Part shown: positions 30,499 through 38,023 of the stretch, piece after piece
Layout of the letters: the number at the start of each line of letters is the position of its first letter
Numbering within the stretch: position 1 is the first letter of the stretch
Origin: a virus
Virus record (IMG/VR): IMGVR_UViG_3300026078_000050
Coordinates: 1-39,850 of that record
Direction: 5' to 3' (one strand)
DNA length: 39,850 nucleotides
The notes under the pieces: model-generated
The model's database searches: none
Told to the model about the DNA's origin: nothing
Seen by the model: the letters and a program-made list of their open reading frames with translations, nothing else
Position numbers and translations under genes: made by a program

Positions 30499-30826
30499 CG
30501 TGCACCTCCGCCGAGCGCTCAGCCTCGGTGATCTCGGCGTGCCGGTCGGCGCGGCGTTCCGCGTCTTCGTCGTCGTGCGGCCGGGCCTCGGCCTCCGCGC
30601 GCTCCTCCCGCTCCGCGGCGGCGTCGAACAGCGCTCGCCGACGCGCGGTCGACGCCATCGCCTCGAGCGACTGCGTCGCGTGCGCCAAGGCGACGAAGCC
30701 GTGCCCGATCGTCGCGGCGGCCCGAGCGAACTCGGCGTCCGACAGGTGGTCCTCGCAGGAGTCGAGCATCTCGGCGGCGCGGTTGAGCCAGCCGCGGCCG
30801 GCGTGGAGGTCCTCCTGGGTGGTCAT
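30491..30826 (-). CDS. Hypothetical helical protein, 111 aa
   Basis: 111 aa from the ATG at 30826 (MTTQEDLHAGRGWLNRAAEM). All-helical, with a long highly charged C-terminus rich in Glu/Arg (about 72-108). Overlaps its neighbours by four to eight bases. The conserved-looking core is the first 70 residues. Function unknown. Confidence 0.7.
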   Translation of the reverse strand: MTTQEDLHAGRGWLNRAAEMLDSCEDHLSDAEFARAAATIGHGFVALAHATQSLEAMASTARRRALFDAAAEREERAEAEARPHDDEDAERRADRHAEITEAERSAEVHGG

Positions 30827-31014
30827 GGGGTGTCCCTTCGTGGTTGGGGTTCGGCGTAGGGGCCGTGGAGCTTCGCTTCGAGTCGGGCGGGGGCGAGGTG
30901 GGGCTTGCAGATCAGGCAGGGCTTCAGCGGCGGGTCGGCGTCCCGGTCGATCCAGCCGCCGTCGCAGTGGTGCTCGTCCGGCTCGACCAGCTCGCCGGTG
31001 CGGTCGTGGGCCAT
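30823..31014 (-). CDS. Small Cys/His protein, 63 aa
   Basis: 63 aa from the ATG at 31014 (alternative GTG at 31017), TGATG overlap with the methylase stop. HHCDGGW and CLICKPHL supply a C...CxxC set with nearby histidines, a likely zinc site. The rest is basic. Possibly a nucleic-acid-binding partner of the methylase, which it directly follows. Confidence 0.65.
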   Translation of the reverse strand: MAHDRTGELVEPDEHHCDGGWIDRDADPPLKPCLICKPHLAPARLEAKLHGPYAEPQPRRDTP

Positions 31015-31865
31015 CACGGCGCACCTCGTGCGACTCGTTGGGCCTCGAGGCCCAGCGAGCCGAAGAGGGTCGGCTCGGCGAGCCGGTTGGACCACAGGAC
31101 CTCGGTGCGTTCCTGCCGCGTGCCGCCTTGGCCGGTCGTGGTCTCGATCCGGGTCACGTGCCAGCCCGGATAGAGCTCGGCGTAGAGCGGCGAGTCGTAG
31201 CCGGACAGCACCACCGCGGCGCGGCACGACTGCAGCGCCTCGGCCAGCGCTCGATGCTCAGGCTCGCCCTTCATCTCGTGTCGGTACCCGCCGGAGAAGC
31301 GCGTGGTGCCGAGGTAGGGCGGATCCACGTAGAGCAGCACGTTCGGGCTCTTGCCGTACCGGGCGATGAGCTCGAGCGCGGGCTGGCACTCGAGCGAGAC
31401 TCCGGCGAGTCGAGCGGCGGCCGGTGCCATGCGGTCGACGTATCCGGCGAGGTAGCCGGGCATCGATGCGCTCGAGCCGGCGGGGTCGACGTAGTGGCGC
31501 CAGCCGGTTCGGAGCAGCGTCCCGGAGCGGGACTGTGTCAGCCGCACCCAGATGCGGCGGGCGCGCTCGATGTCGTCCGGGTCCTCGAGGCCTAGTGCGT
31601 ATGCCTCGAGGAACTCGGCGCGGCTGTGCGGGGTGAGCGCGCAGACGCGGGCGAGCTCGTCGGGCCGATCGCGGAGGACGCGCCAGAAGGTCTGTAGGTC
31701 TTGGTCGAGGTCGTTGACGGTCTCCATCCGGCTGCGCGGCTTGGCCAGCAGCACGGCCAGTGACCCGGCGTACGGCTCGACGTAGTGCTCGTGCGGCGGG
31801 AACGCGGCCGCGATCTGCTCGGCGAGCCGAGTCTTGCCGCCGAAGTATGCGAACGGTGGTTTCAC
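31014..31865 (-). CDS. D12-class N6-adenine DNA methyltransferase
   Basis: Transfers methyl from S-adenosylmethionine to adenine N6 in DNA. 283 aa from a GTG at 31865. Motif X PFAYFGGK (residues 4-11), motif I YVEPYAGS (28-35), NDLD (51-54) and catalytic motif IV DPPY (181-184) are all present, giving the D12/Dam architecture. No restriction endonuclease gene adjoins it, so it is an orphan, likely protecting phage DNA from host restriction or marking replication or packaging. Target sequence cannot be read from the protein; a GATC-like site is the family default. Overlaps both neighbours by four bases or less. Confidence 0.93.
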   Translation of the reverse strand: MKPPFAYFGGKTRLAEQIAAAFPPHEHYVEPYAGSLAVLLAKPRSRMETVNDLDQDLQTFWRVLRDRPDELARVCALTPHSRAEFLEAYALGLEDPDDIERARRIWVRLTQSRSGTLLRTGWRHYVDPAGSSASMPGYLAGYVDRMAPAAARLAGVSLECQPALELIARYGKSPNVLLYVDPPYLGTTRFSGGYRHEMKGEPEHRALAEALQSCRAAVVLSGYDSPLYAELYPGWHVTRIETTTGQGGTRQERTEVLWSNRLAEPTLFGSLGLEAQRVARGAP

Positions 31866-32629
31866 GAAGCCTCCCTCGTGGTCGCACGGCGGCAGTGCGC
31901 GCAGGTGGCGGACTTGCCGGTGTCGGGGTGGGTGAACCGGCCGCCGTCGACGCCGTGCTCGCAGCGCTGGCGCGGGTCGCGGCGGGCGTCGTCGATGGCT
32001 TCGGCGATCAGGGCGCGACGGGTGTCGGCCGTCGCGTCGTGCGTCTCGGCGCGCCGGCGGGCTTCGCCGCAGGCGCCGCACGGCGGCGGGTGCTCGTCGT
32101 GCTCGTGCTTCGAGCAGCGGGGGGAGGGGCGTTCGGACGCGGGGCGCGCGGTGGTGACGGGCTCTACGGACCCTTCCCCCTGTTCTTGGGTGAGGGTGAG
32201 GGTGAGGGAGTCGTGAACGTTCGCCGCAGGTTCGGGCGAAGTTCGGTCGGACGTTCGCTGTTTGTTCGGGCGAACATTTCCCGAACGGATGCGCTTCATT
32301 CGGTCCCTGGCCTTGGCTTTCTCGTCCTCAATGGACGCTGCGGAGCGTTGCTCGTCGAGCCAGTTCGCGTACTGCCAGCCGGTCACGCCGTTGCGCTTCT
32401 CGGGGGTCCAAAGGCCGACCTCGACGAGCTTCGCGGCGAGCTTTTTTCCGCCCGGCCAGCTCATGACGTAGTGCAGCGGGACCCAGCCGTCGGTCAGGTG
32501 GGCGGGGTTCATGCACCAGGAGCCGGCTGCCGCCCAGAGCCCGAAGGCGGCGATTCCGGCCGCGCGCAGCTGTTCGCTTTCGGCGGCGGTGTCGGGGACA
32601 CGGAAGTCGGGGATTGGGCTCACCTCCAA
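31862..32629 (-). CDS. Putative replication-associated wHTH protein
   Basis: 255 aa if read from the TTG at 32629; a GTG at 32623 (MSPIPDFRVPD) is equally possible. N-terminal 115 residues have the pattern of actinophage proteins annotated as DNA-binding or replication: LWAAAGSWCMNPAHLTDGW, VLHYVMSW-like centre and LVEVGLWTP, which together suggest a winged helix domain. A charged helix (EDEKAKARDRMKRIR) and a disordered Ser/Thr/Pro region follow, then a C-terminal zinc part (HPPPCGACGEARRR; CEHG; CAHCRRA). It could be the origin-binding or replisome organiser protein; no helicase or primase is otherwise visible in the window. Confidence 0.65.
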   Translation of the reverse strand: MEVSPIPDFRVPDTAAESEQLRAAGIAAFGLWAAAGSWCMNPAHLTDGWVPLHYVMSWPGGKKLAAKLVEVGLWTPEKRNGVTGWQYANWLDEQRSAASIEDEKAKARDRMKRIRSGNVRPNKQRTSDRTSPEPAANVHDSLTLTLTQEQGEGSVEPVTTARPASERPSPRCSKHEHDEHPPPCGACGEARRRAETHDATADTRRALIAEAIDDARRDPRQRCEHGVDGGRFTHPDTGKSATCAHCRRATTREAS

Positions 32630-32640
32630 AATGTGAGGCC

Positions 32641-32679
32641 GCCGGCCGGGCTGGTGGGGAAGGGACCAGCCCGACCGGC
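32641..32679 (-). terminator. Hairpin inside the early operon
   Basis: Stem GCCGG plus CGGGCTGGT (32641-32655) pairs with ACCAGCCCG plus CCGGC (32665-32679) with one C/A mismatch and a 9-nt loop. It lies in the 83-bp gap between 32713 and 32629. It could be a partial terminator or processing site that lowers expression of the genes after it. Confidence 0.6.
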
Positions 32680-32712
32680 GACGGATGCGGGGTCGTGCGG
32701 GGGCAGCGCGGG

Positions 32713-33018
32713 CTACTCCTGCTGGACCTCGGAGGGCGGGAACGGCAACTCGTTGCGGCCGGTGCGCTGTGCGTACTGCCGGCGCATGATCTGCTGCAGC
32801 TGCTTGCCGATGGCCGAGTTCGACTCGAAGGCCTCGACGCCGAGGATCCGTGCGGTGGGCACGACGTCGCCGGTGTCGACTTTGGTCGTGATCTTCGAGC
32901 AGTCGACGGCCGCGACGACAAGCTGGACGGCCTCCGGGTCGTCAACGAGCGCGGCCGAGATCGCGCCGATGCCGTTCCGGTCGTCGTTGGGGAGGCCGCT
33001 GCTGAGGGTGACGCTCAT
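32713..33018 (-). CDS. Hypothetical protein, 101 aa
   Basis: 101 aa from the ATG at 33018 (MSVTLSSGLPNDDRNGIGAI). Segments AVQLVVAAVDCSKITTKVDT, GDVVPTARILGVEAF and AIGKQLQQIMRRQYAQRTGR give a mixed alpha/beta protein found repeatedly in actinophage early regions near recombination or replication genes. Function unknown. The operon hairpin at 32641-32679 follows it. Confidence 0.75.
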   Translation of the reverse strand: MSVTLSSGLPNDDRNGIGAISAALVDDPEAVQLVVAAVDCSKITTKVDTGDVVPTARILGVEAFESNSAIGKQLQQIMRRQYAQRTGRNELPFPPSEVQQE

Positions 33019-33173
33019 GCCGGGGGTTCCTTTCCTTCGGGGTTCAGGTCGTCCTCTTCCGTTTCCCAGCCGCAGGCGTATTCCCAGTCGTCGTTGTCGC
33101 GGAGGGTCCAGCTGACCGACGAGTGCCGGAAGACGTAGCGGAGCCAGTAGGCGATCGTCCGAAGTGTCCGCAT
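33015..33173 (-). CDS. Hypothetical protein, 52 aa
   Basis: 52 aa from the ATG at 33173. Basic aromatic N-terminus (MRTLRTIAYWLRYVFRHSSV) and acidic C-terminus. ATGA overlaps tie it between the LuxR-type gene and the 101-aa gene. The N-terminal helix could associate with a membrane. Unknown. Confidence 0.65.
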   Translation of the reverse strand: MRTLRTIAYWLRYVFRHSSVSWTLRDNDDWEYACGWETEEDDLNPEGKEPPA

Positions 33174-33553
33174 CAGGCGCCGCCGAGGATGCCGCGCTGG
33201 TGTGCGATGTGGACGGCGTGCGCCCGGCTCCGCGCCACCAGCTTCCGGTAGATGTGCTTGTTGTGGGCCCGGACCGTCTCGACGGAGACGCCCAGCAGAC
33301 CAGCGATTTCCGGGTTCTCGTGGCCTTCGGCGAGCAGCTTGACGACCTCGATCTCCCGCTTGGACAGGTCCGGCCGCGGGGGCAACTCTCCGGGCGTGAG
33401 CTCGAAGCGCGGCACACGGTCGTGGGCGACCACCCGGGTGGTGGTGAGCCCGGACATCGGCAGCCACCGCGCGAAGGCCGGCCATGCCTCGGGGCGGACC
33501 AGCAGTACGGCTTCGTAGACCGGCGGAAGTGCAGGACGCGCGGCCGCCGTCAC
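33173..33553 (-). CDS. LuxR-type HTH regulator without receiver domain
   Basis: 126 aa from a GTG at 33553 (GTGA overlap). N-terminal 60 residues have no phosphoacceptor Asp pattern of response regulators. The C-terminal 65 residues form a complete LuxR/GerE HTH: LSKREIEVVKLLAEGHENPE, IAGLLGVSVETVRAHNKHI and YRKLVARSRAHAVHIA. It would bind DNA as a dimer without phosphorylation control, probably as a phage transcription activator (for example of late genes) or a regulator of a host target. Confidence 0.88.
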   Translation of the reverse strand: MTAAARPALPPVYEAVLLVRPEAWPAFARWLPMSGLTTTRVVAHDRVPRFELTPGELPPRPDLSKREIEVVKLLAEGHENPEIAGLLGVSVETVRAHNKHIYRKLVARSRAHAVHIAHQRGILGGA

Positions 33554-34287
33554 GACTTCCACCCAGCCTTCTTGGCTTCGTCGCGGATCCGGCCGAGGAG
33601 TTCGGCCCACGGCTCCGGAGCGGACGGTTCGACGGCCTCGGTCACGATGACGGCGCGCGGGTAGGGCTGGCCGCACTCGCACGGCCGCGGCTCGGTGCCC
33701 GGCGCCTCCACCACGTAGCGGTGGTGGTGCGCCGGCGTGGCCTGCTCGGCGGCCAGCTTGGCGCGGAGCTCGTCGACGGTGGTGTGCAGCTGGGCGACGT
33801 CGGCGTCGCGGCGTTCGATGATCGCGCCGCGGGCCTGCACCTGACTGTCCAGTTCGGTCACGTGCGCGGTGAGGCGCTCGACGTCGGCGCCGGCCGCGGC
33901 GAGCTGCTCGCGCGCGGCGGCGAGGTCCTTCTCCAGCAGCTTGAACGCGGCGACGCGCTCCTCGAGGGACGCGGTCCGCTCGGCGACCTGCTTGTGCAGC
34001 TCGGCGATCTCGCGGCGCCGGCCGTCGATCACCTTGGCGCGCGAGTCGGCCTGCTTGCGGAGTTCGTCTGCGAGGTCCTCGAGGCGCTGCTTGTCGGCCA
34101 GCAACTGCTTCACCTGGACGTCGTCGACCGGCCCGGCGGGCGGCTGGCCGAGCAGCGGCCGGACGGCGGCGATGATCTGCTGCAAGTACGCCGGTGCGGC
34201 GGGCTCGTCGCCGTGGCGGCTGGCCCAGCGGGCGTCGGCGCGGCGGATGACGCCGTCAAGGTCGGCCGGGGCGATCGTGGCCGTCAT
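33550..34287 (-). CDS. Long coiled-coil protein, 245 aa
   Basis: 245 aa from the ATG at 34287 (MTATIAPADLDGVIRRADAR). A short N-terminal domain, a heptad-rich coiled coil from about residue 55 to 185 (LEDLADELRKQADSRAKVID; AAREQLAAAGADVERLTAHV), then a small C-terminal part with a CECGQPYPRA motif. The RLTAHVTELDSQV region is a continuous helix. Possibly a structural scaffold for a recombination or replication complex; no family recognised. Confidence 0.75.
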   Translation of the reverse strand: MTATIAPADLDGVIRRADARWASRHGDEPAAPAYLQQIIAAVRPLLGQPPAGPVDDVQVKQLLADKQRLEDLADELRKQADSRAKVIDGRRREIAELHKQVAERTASLEERVAAFKLLEKDLAAAREQLAAAGADVERLTAHVTELDSQVQARGAIIERRDADVAQLHTTVDELRAKLAAEQATPAHHHRYVVEAPGTEPRPCECGQPYPRAVIVTEAVEPSAPEPWAELLGRIRDEAKKAGWKS

Positions 34288-34667
34288 GGCCAGACCTGCC
34301 CGGCGGCGAAGACCTCGTCGTGCCACTGGGCGAGCAGCACGCACACGAGACGCATGTCGCCGGTGGCCAGCTGGGGCCGGAACTCGTTGGTGTAGGCCTC
34401 CGTCGACGCGGTGGCGTAGCACCTGCTGCCGAGCAGCGCGCAGTTCCCGACGAAGCTCTCCGGGATGCCGGGGCGGGATTTCGGCGAGTGGACGGTCACC
34501 ATGCCGCCGGCCGGGCCGGGGTCGTCGCCGACCGGCCAGGACAGCTGCACGGCGCCGTTCGCGTTGTGCGCGGTGATCGACACTTCGCCGTCGGAGATCT
34601 GGCCGCGGAAGGACAGACCGGGGATGTAGAAGGTCTTCGGGACGAGATCGTCCACTGTGGTCGTCAC
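34284..34667 (-). CDS. Hypothetical protein, 127 aa
   Basis: 127 aa from a GTG at 34667 (GTGA overlap). Beta-rich: TFYIPGLSFRGQISDGEVSI, AVQLSWPVGDDPGPAGGMVT, then a helical end with ALLGSRCYATASTEA. No cysteine cluster, no motif. Between HNH nuclease and coiled-coil genes. Unknown. Confidence 0.7.
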   Translation of the reverse strand: MTTTVDDLVPKTFYIPGLSFRGQISDGEVSITAHNANGAVQLSWPVGDDPGPAGGMVTVHSPKSRPGIPESFVGNCALLGSRCYATASTEAYTNEFRPQLATGDMRLVCVLLAQWHDEVFAAGQVWP

Positions 34668-35107
34668 GATGCCTCCTGGGCGGTGTCGAAGTCCTCCGCG
34701 GGCTCGCGGTGGAAGTGGTAGTCGCCGGCGTCGTCGAGCCGGACCATGCCGAGCCGCCAGTGCAGGACCGGGATCTGCGCGGGGTCGTCCCACGAGTTCA
34801 CGACCCAACCGTTCTCGTAGTGCTCCGGCTGCGGGTCGGTGACCTCGCGGTGGCACGGCTTGCAGAGCCGGAGCCCGTTCGACGGCGCCCACGGGCCGCC
34901 GCGCGAGCGGAGCTTCCGGTGGTGCCATTCGAGCGGGCCACCGGCGCCGCAGGCCTCGCAGCAGTCCGATCGGGCGTTGACGACCTTGCGAGGCCTGCGG
35001 CGCCGGTGGACCGGCGTCCGGGCGCCTGGCCGGCGCGTGCGGCGCTGCGCGAGCGGCTTGCCGCGGGGCAGGAACGTCTTCCGCTTCAGCGGTCCGCTGC
35101 GCTTCAC
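34664..35107 (-). CDS. HNH endonuclease
   Basis: 147 aa from a GTG at 35107. Basic N-terminus (VKRSGPLKRKTFLPRGK) and an HNH core: C50-C-E-A-C54-like pair CEACGAGG, the His pair H62-H63 (EWHHRKLRSRGG), N77 and the CKPCHRE finger (C82, C85, H86). This is a metal-dependent DNA nuclease module. In many phages an HNH nuclease helps terminase cut DNA; here it lies in the early operon next to the annealing protein, so a role in recombination is equally likely. Confidence 0.9.
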   Translation of the reverse strand: MKRSGPLKRKTFLPRGKPLAQRRTRRPGARTPVHRRRRPRKVVNARSDCCEACGAGGPLEWHHRKLRSRGGPWAPSNGLRLCKPCHREVTDPQPEHYENGWVVNSWDDPAQIPVLHWRLGMVRLDDAGDYHFHREPAEDFDTAQEAS

Positions 35108-35769
35108 GTGATCCCCAGGTGTTCCTTGTAGGCCAGCAGGACGTGCGCAGGTGCGTCGCGGAACTCGTGCTCGCCGTGGCACCACTTCCGGAACGCGCCG
35201 ACGAGCTGGCCGAAGTTCTTGGCCTTGCGGTGGAAGTGCCGTTTGAGCTCGTCGCGCAGCTCCTTCGCGCGCCGCGGGTCCTCGTCGGGCGCGGGCGTAG
35301 CGGAGACCGTGCCGGGGGTCTTGCGCTTCCACATCTCCAGCGCCACCCCGAAGTTCTGGGCGGCGTTGCGGAACGCGTTGCTGATCGCGACCTTGACGGC
35401 GTTGCTGCCGTAGGTGTCCGGGGCGTCGCCGTAGCCGAGCGTCGACCGGCCGCCGATGGTGAGGCGGATCCAGAGGCCGCCGTGCTTGTCGAGCAGCGGG
35501 AGGCCGCGGTCGTCGCCGGCGAGCGGTTCCCAGGACCAGTCCTCGTCGGCTTCGGTGAAGCGTTCGCGGATCCAGGCGTGGCCGATGTACTCGTGGTGCT
35601 CGTGGCCCTCCGGGGCGAGCTCGCCGCAGGTCTCGCAGAGCACCGCGGGGTGGTGCTTCTCGCACACGACGTCAGTGCCCTTGCACGCCGGGCAGGTGAC
35701 GACCGGGCGGAGCCCGACCGCCTCCGGCGGGAAGGGCTCGCGCAGCTTCTCGCTGACGCCCGGCTTCAC
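35104..35769 (-). CDS. Rad52-like single-strand annealing protein with zinc finger
   Basis: 221 aa from a GTG at 35769. N-terminal zinc region: CPAC (C26/C29), C36, CETC (C45/C48). The central part follows the Rad52/Sak-type annealing fold: HEYIGHAWIRERFTEADEDW, WIRLTIGGRSTLGYGDAPDT and AVKVAISNAFRNAAQNFGVA, where the closing FGV-L-W helix (residues 140-147) is the hallmark. The C-terminal 60 residues are a helical tail. It would pair complementary single strands in phage recombination or replication. No 5'-3' exonuclease partner is evident. Confidence 0.8.
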   Translation of the reverse strand: MKPGVSEKLREPFPPEAVGLRPVVTCPACKGTDVVCEKHHPAVLCETCGELAPEGHEHHEYIGHAWIRERFTEADEDWSWEPLAGDDRGLPLLDKHGGLWIRLTIGGRSTLGYGDAPDTYGSNAVKVAISNAFRNAAQNFGVALEMWKRKTPGTVSATPAPDEDPRRAKELRDELKRHFHRKAKNFGQLVGAFRKWCHGEHEFRDAPAHVLLAYKEHLGIT

Positions 35770-36338
35770 TCGCCGCCGTCCGGGGCGTCCGGGACGTCGA
35801 GCAGGTCCGGCACCTTCACGGCGCCGCTGCGGATCAGCTCGGTGATCGTGAACGCGGCCTCGTCGGACGGGCGGAACGACACGTGCGACGTCGAGGACGC
35901 CGACATGACGATGCCGGGGACGTCCAGCTCGTCGCTCGGCCCGGCGGGCTCCTTGGCGGCGTTCGAGGCCTCCAGCACCTTCGCGCGGAACGCGGGCTTG
36001 ACGACCTCGTACAGCTTCACGAGGTGCTTGGCGTGCTGGTAGAGCACGGCCTTGACCTCGTCGTCCGGGCCGACGATCTCCATGTCCCAGTCGACCTCGT
36101 CCGGGTAGGTTCCCTTCACCCACTCCAGGAACGCCTCGGCGTCGCCGATACCGGCGGTCTTCTCCGGGTTGCTCTTCGACACCGCGCCGAGGTAGATCTT
36201 CCGGGCCGGGTCGTAGACGCTCTTGCGGTCGGCGCGGTCCATCACCTTGTCGGCCTCGGCGCGCACGGCGTCGTAGGCGGCCTCGGCGCGGTCCTTGATG
36301 AGCTTGTGCGCAGCGAGGCGCAGCCAAAGGTCGGTCAC
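35766..36338 (-). CDS. Conserved partner of the annealing protein, 190 aa
   Basis: 190 aa starting MTDLWLRLAAHKLIKDRAEA. A helical N-terminus, a short beta part (KIYLGAVSKSNPEKTAGIGD), AFLEWVKGTYPDEVDWDME, then a long acidic C-terminus. The order is one I recognise from actinophage proteins encoded next to single-strand annealing genes. It overlaps the annealing protein gene by GTGA. Function unknown; an accessory to recombination is the inference. Confidence 0.7.
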   Translation of the reverse strand: MTDLWLRLAAHKLIKDRAEAAYDAVRAEADKVMDRADRKSVYDPARKIYLGAVSKSNPEKTAGIGDAEAFLEWVKGTYPDEVDWDMEIVGPDDEVKAVLYQHAKHLVKLYEVVKPAFRAKVLEASNAAKEPAGPSDELDVPGIVMSASSTSHVSFRPSDEAAFTITELIRSGAVKVPDLLDVPDAPDGGE

Positions 36339-36604
36339 TTCGGGGTGTCCTTTCTGGACTGGAATTCGGCGTAGACCTTCGAGAGGTCGGCCCAGCTGCC
36401 GTCGGTGTGCTGCTCGTAGAAGTCGGCGAAAGCCGGCGCGTCCTCGTTGGCGGCCTGGTAGTCGCCGGCGGCGACGCGTTCCGCGATGCGGCCGAACGCG
36501 TATCCGAGCGCGATCGTGCGGGTCCGGACGGCTTCGCGTTCCTGCTCGAACCGTTCGTGCAGCTGCCGGACGTACGCGACGACCGGGTCGTCGGCGACGG
36601 TCAT
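36335..36604 (-). CDS. Hypothetical helical protein, 89 aa
   Basis: 89 aa from the ATG at 36604 (MTVADDPVVAYVRQLHERFE). All-helical with a coiled-coil start, ALGYAFGRIAERVAAGDYQA in the middle, and DGSWADLSKVYAEFQSRKD at the end. Four-base overlaps at both ends. Unknown. Confidence 0.72.
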   Translation of the reverse strand: MTVADDPVVAYVRQLHERFEQEREAVRTRTIALGYAFGRIAERVAAGDYQAANEDAPAFADFYEQHTDGSWADLSKVYAEFQSRKDTPK

Positions 36605-36768
36605 CGCTGCATCGCCTCGGCGCCGCACCAGGTGGTGGGCTCGTCGCAGGTGGCCTGCACGAGCGGAGGCGGGGTCGGGCCGGTCGGGCCGACGGCGGGG
36701 CAGCCGGCGGTTCCGAGCGCCATCGCGCCCAGGACAGCCGCCAGCAGGAACCGGTTGGTACCGCGCAC
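36601..36768 (-). CDS. Small lipoprotein, 55 aa
   Basis: 55 aa from a GTG at 36768. A basic start (VRGTNR), hydrophobic core and lipobox LGTAGC with the lipidated Cys at residue 23, then a short Pro/Thr-rich mature part of 33 residues with two more cysteines (ATCDEPTTWCGAE). It would be exported and anchored on the outer face of the cell membrane. A lipoprotein in a phage early operon is unusual and suggests superinfection exclusion, in which surface proteins block DNA entry by related phages. Confidence 0.78.
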   Translation of the reverse strand: MRGTNRFLLAAVLGAMALGTAGCPAVGPTGPTPPPLVQATCDEPTTWCGAEAMQR

Positions 36769-36770
36769 GG

Positions 36771-37217
36771 TCAGAACCTCGTTTCGAATTTGGACCAGCG
36801 GCCGTCGCGGCCGAGGTGCTCGACGTGGATGTCCCGGCCGTCGTAGGCCTCGCGCTCCAGGCGTTTCATCAGCGGCTCGGCGATGGCGCGCGGCCCGGGA
36901 CCGGGACCCCAGAGGCAGCACCAGCAGGCCTCGACGAGGTCGGTGAGGACGCCGCCGGGCGGGCACGGGCCCGGGTCGAGCGCCGGGTAGGCGCGCCAGC
37001 GGACGACGTGGCCGCGGTGCTGACACCACGGGCACGGCTGCTTATCGCCCTCGTGCGCGACGGCCTCGTAGGTCTGGAGGTACTCGCCCAGCGCACCGGC
37101 GGAGCCGACCAGCGCCGGAAAACCGGCGACAGCCGCCGCACCCAGCTCAACCGCCGCGCGCACGGCGCGCTGCAAGACGTCGGTGGGCAGGGTCAGCAGC
37201 ACGGTGGTGGCGGACAT
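36771..37217 (-). CDS. Zinc-binding protein, 148 aa
   Basis: 148 aa from the ATG at 37217 (MSATTVLLTLPTDVLQRAVR). N-terminal helical part with a hydrophobic stretch (AAAVAGFPALVGSAGALGEY), then a zinc site built from CPWCQHRGH and CWCC (about 67-105), and a C-terminal ERE...GRDIHVEHLGR segment. TGATG overlap with the preceding gene. No family; zinc-stabilised, probably nucleic-acid or protein binding. Confidence 0.7.
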   Translation of the reverse strand: MSATTVLLTLPTDVLQRAVRAAVELGAAAVAGFPALVGSAGALGEYLQTYEAVAHEGDKQPCPWCQHRGHVVRWRAYPALDPGPCPPGGVLTDLVEACWCCLWGPGPGPRAIAEPLMKRLEREAYDGRDIHVEHLGRDGRWSKFETRF

Positions 37218-37981
37218 CAGCCGATCACCAGCCAGGCCACGCTCCAGGTCGCGACGGCGGTCACGGCGACGGCGACCAGGACGGCGGCGTGCTGCGTGAC
37301 GTGGCGGTGCCACCAGCTGGGCTCGTCGCCGAGGTCGGCGGCCAAGGCCTGCCATCCGGCGGTGGAGACGGCAGCCAGCTCGGCCAGCTCCTCAGCGGTG
37401 GGCGTCGCCTTGAGCGCCGCGAGCAGCCGCATGGCGCTCTCGTGGTCCGGCTCGTCGGGCTGTGCGCGCTCGACGATGGGGAGGCCGGGCAGCGTGCCGG
37501 TGAAGGGCAGCGGCGCGGTTTCCTCGACACGGGGGATTGCCGCGGTCGGCCGGTCGTCGGCCGGGACGACGCGGTGCCGGCCGGTGCTCTCCGAGCGGCC
37601 CTCGGCGCGACGGTCGAGTTCGTCCTGGCAGGCCTCGAGGTCCGCCAGGGCGCGCTCACGCAGCTCGTCGCCGAGCACCGGGGCTTCGGTCTTGAGCGCC
37701 CAGATCGAGTTGAGCAGCTCGGCGTCGGTCGCGAACCTGATGAAGTCCTCGGTGCCCGCGGCGTCCTTCGCGCGGCTGATGACGACGTCCCGGCCGTCGT
37801 CGGTGATCTCGTAGCCGCAGTCGGGAGTCCACCGCGCCAGCCCGCCGCACTCGAGGTCCTCGAGGACCTCGATGTCGCGGGCGACCGGCGGCCGGTACAG
37901 CCCACCGCCCGGGGTGGTGTCGGCCAGGAGGGCGTCCAGCTGATCCAGCTGGGCGCCCGTAAGATCCGTGGTGGAGATCAT
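37217..37981 (-). CDS. Tail-anchored membrane protein, 254 aa
   Basis: 254 aa from the ATG at 37981 with an AGGA box before it. N-terminal wHTH-like part (LTGAQLDQLDALLADTTPGG; CGYEITDDGRDVVIS) followed by helical and Pro-rich regions and a single C-terminal span (about 232-253: LVAVAVTAVATWSVAWLVIG). Only the C-terminus is hydrophobic, so the main body stays in the cytoplasm. First gene of the tightly coupled part of the early operon. Function unknown; a membrane-tethered DNA-binding protein is possible. Confidence 0.7.
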   Translation of the reverse strand: MISTTDLTGAQLDQLDALLADTTPGGGLYRPPVARDIEVLEDLECGGLARWTPDCGYEITDDGRDVVISRAKDAAGTEDFIRFATDAELLNSIWALKTEAPVLGDELRERALADLEACQDELDRRAEGRSESTGRHRVVPADDRPTAAIPRVEETAPLPFTGTLPGLPIVERAQPDEPDHESAMRLLAALKATPTAEELAELAAVSTAGWQALAADLGDEPSWWHRHVTQHAAVLVAVAVTAVATWSVAWLVIG

Positions 37982-38023
37982 GAGGAGGTCCTTTCCTCTG
38001 GTCGAGCCCTCTCGGGGGGCGTT

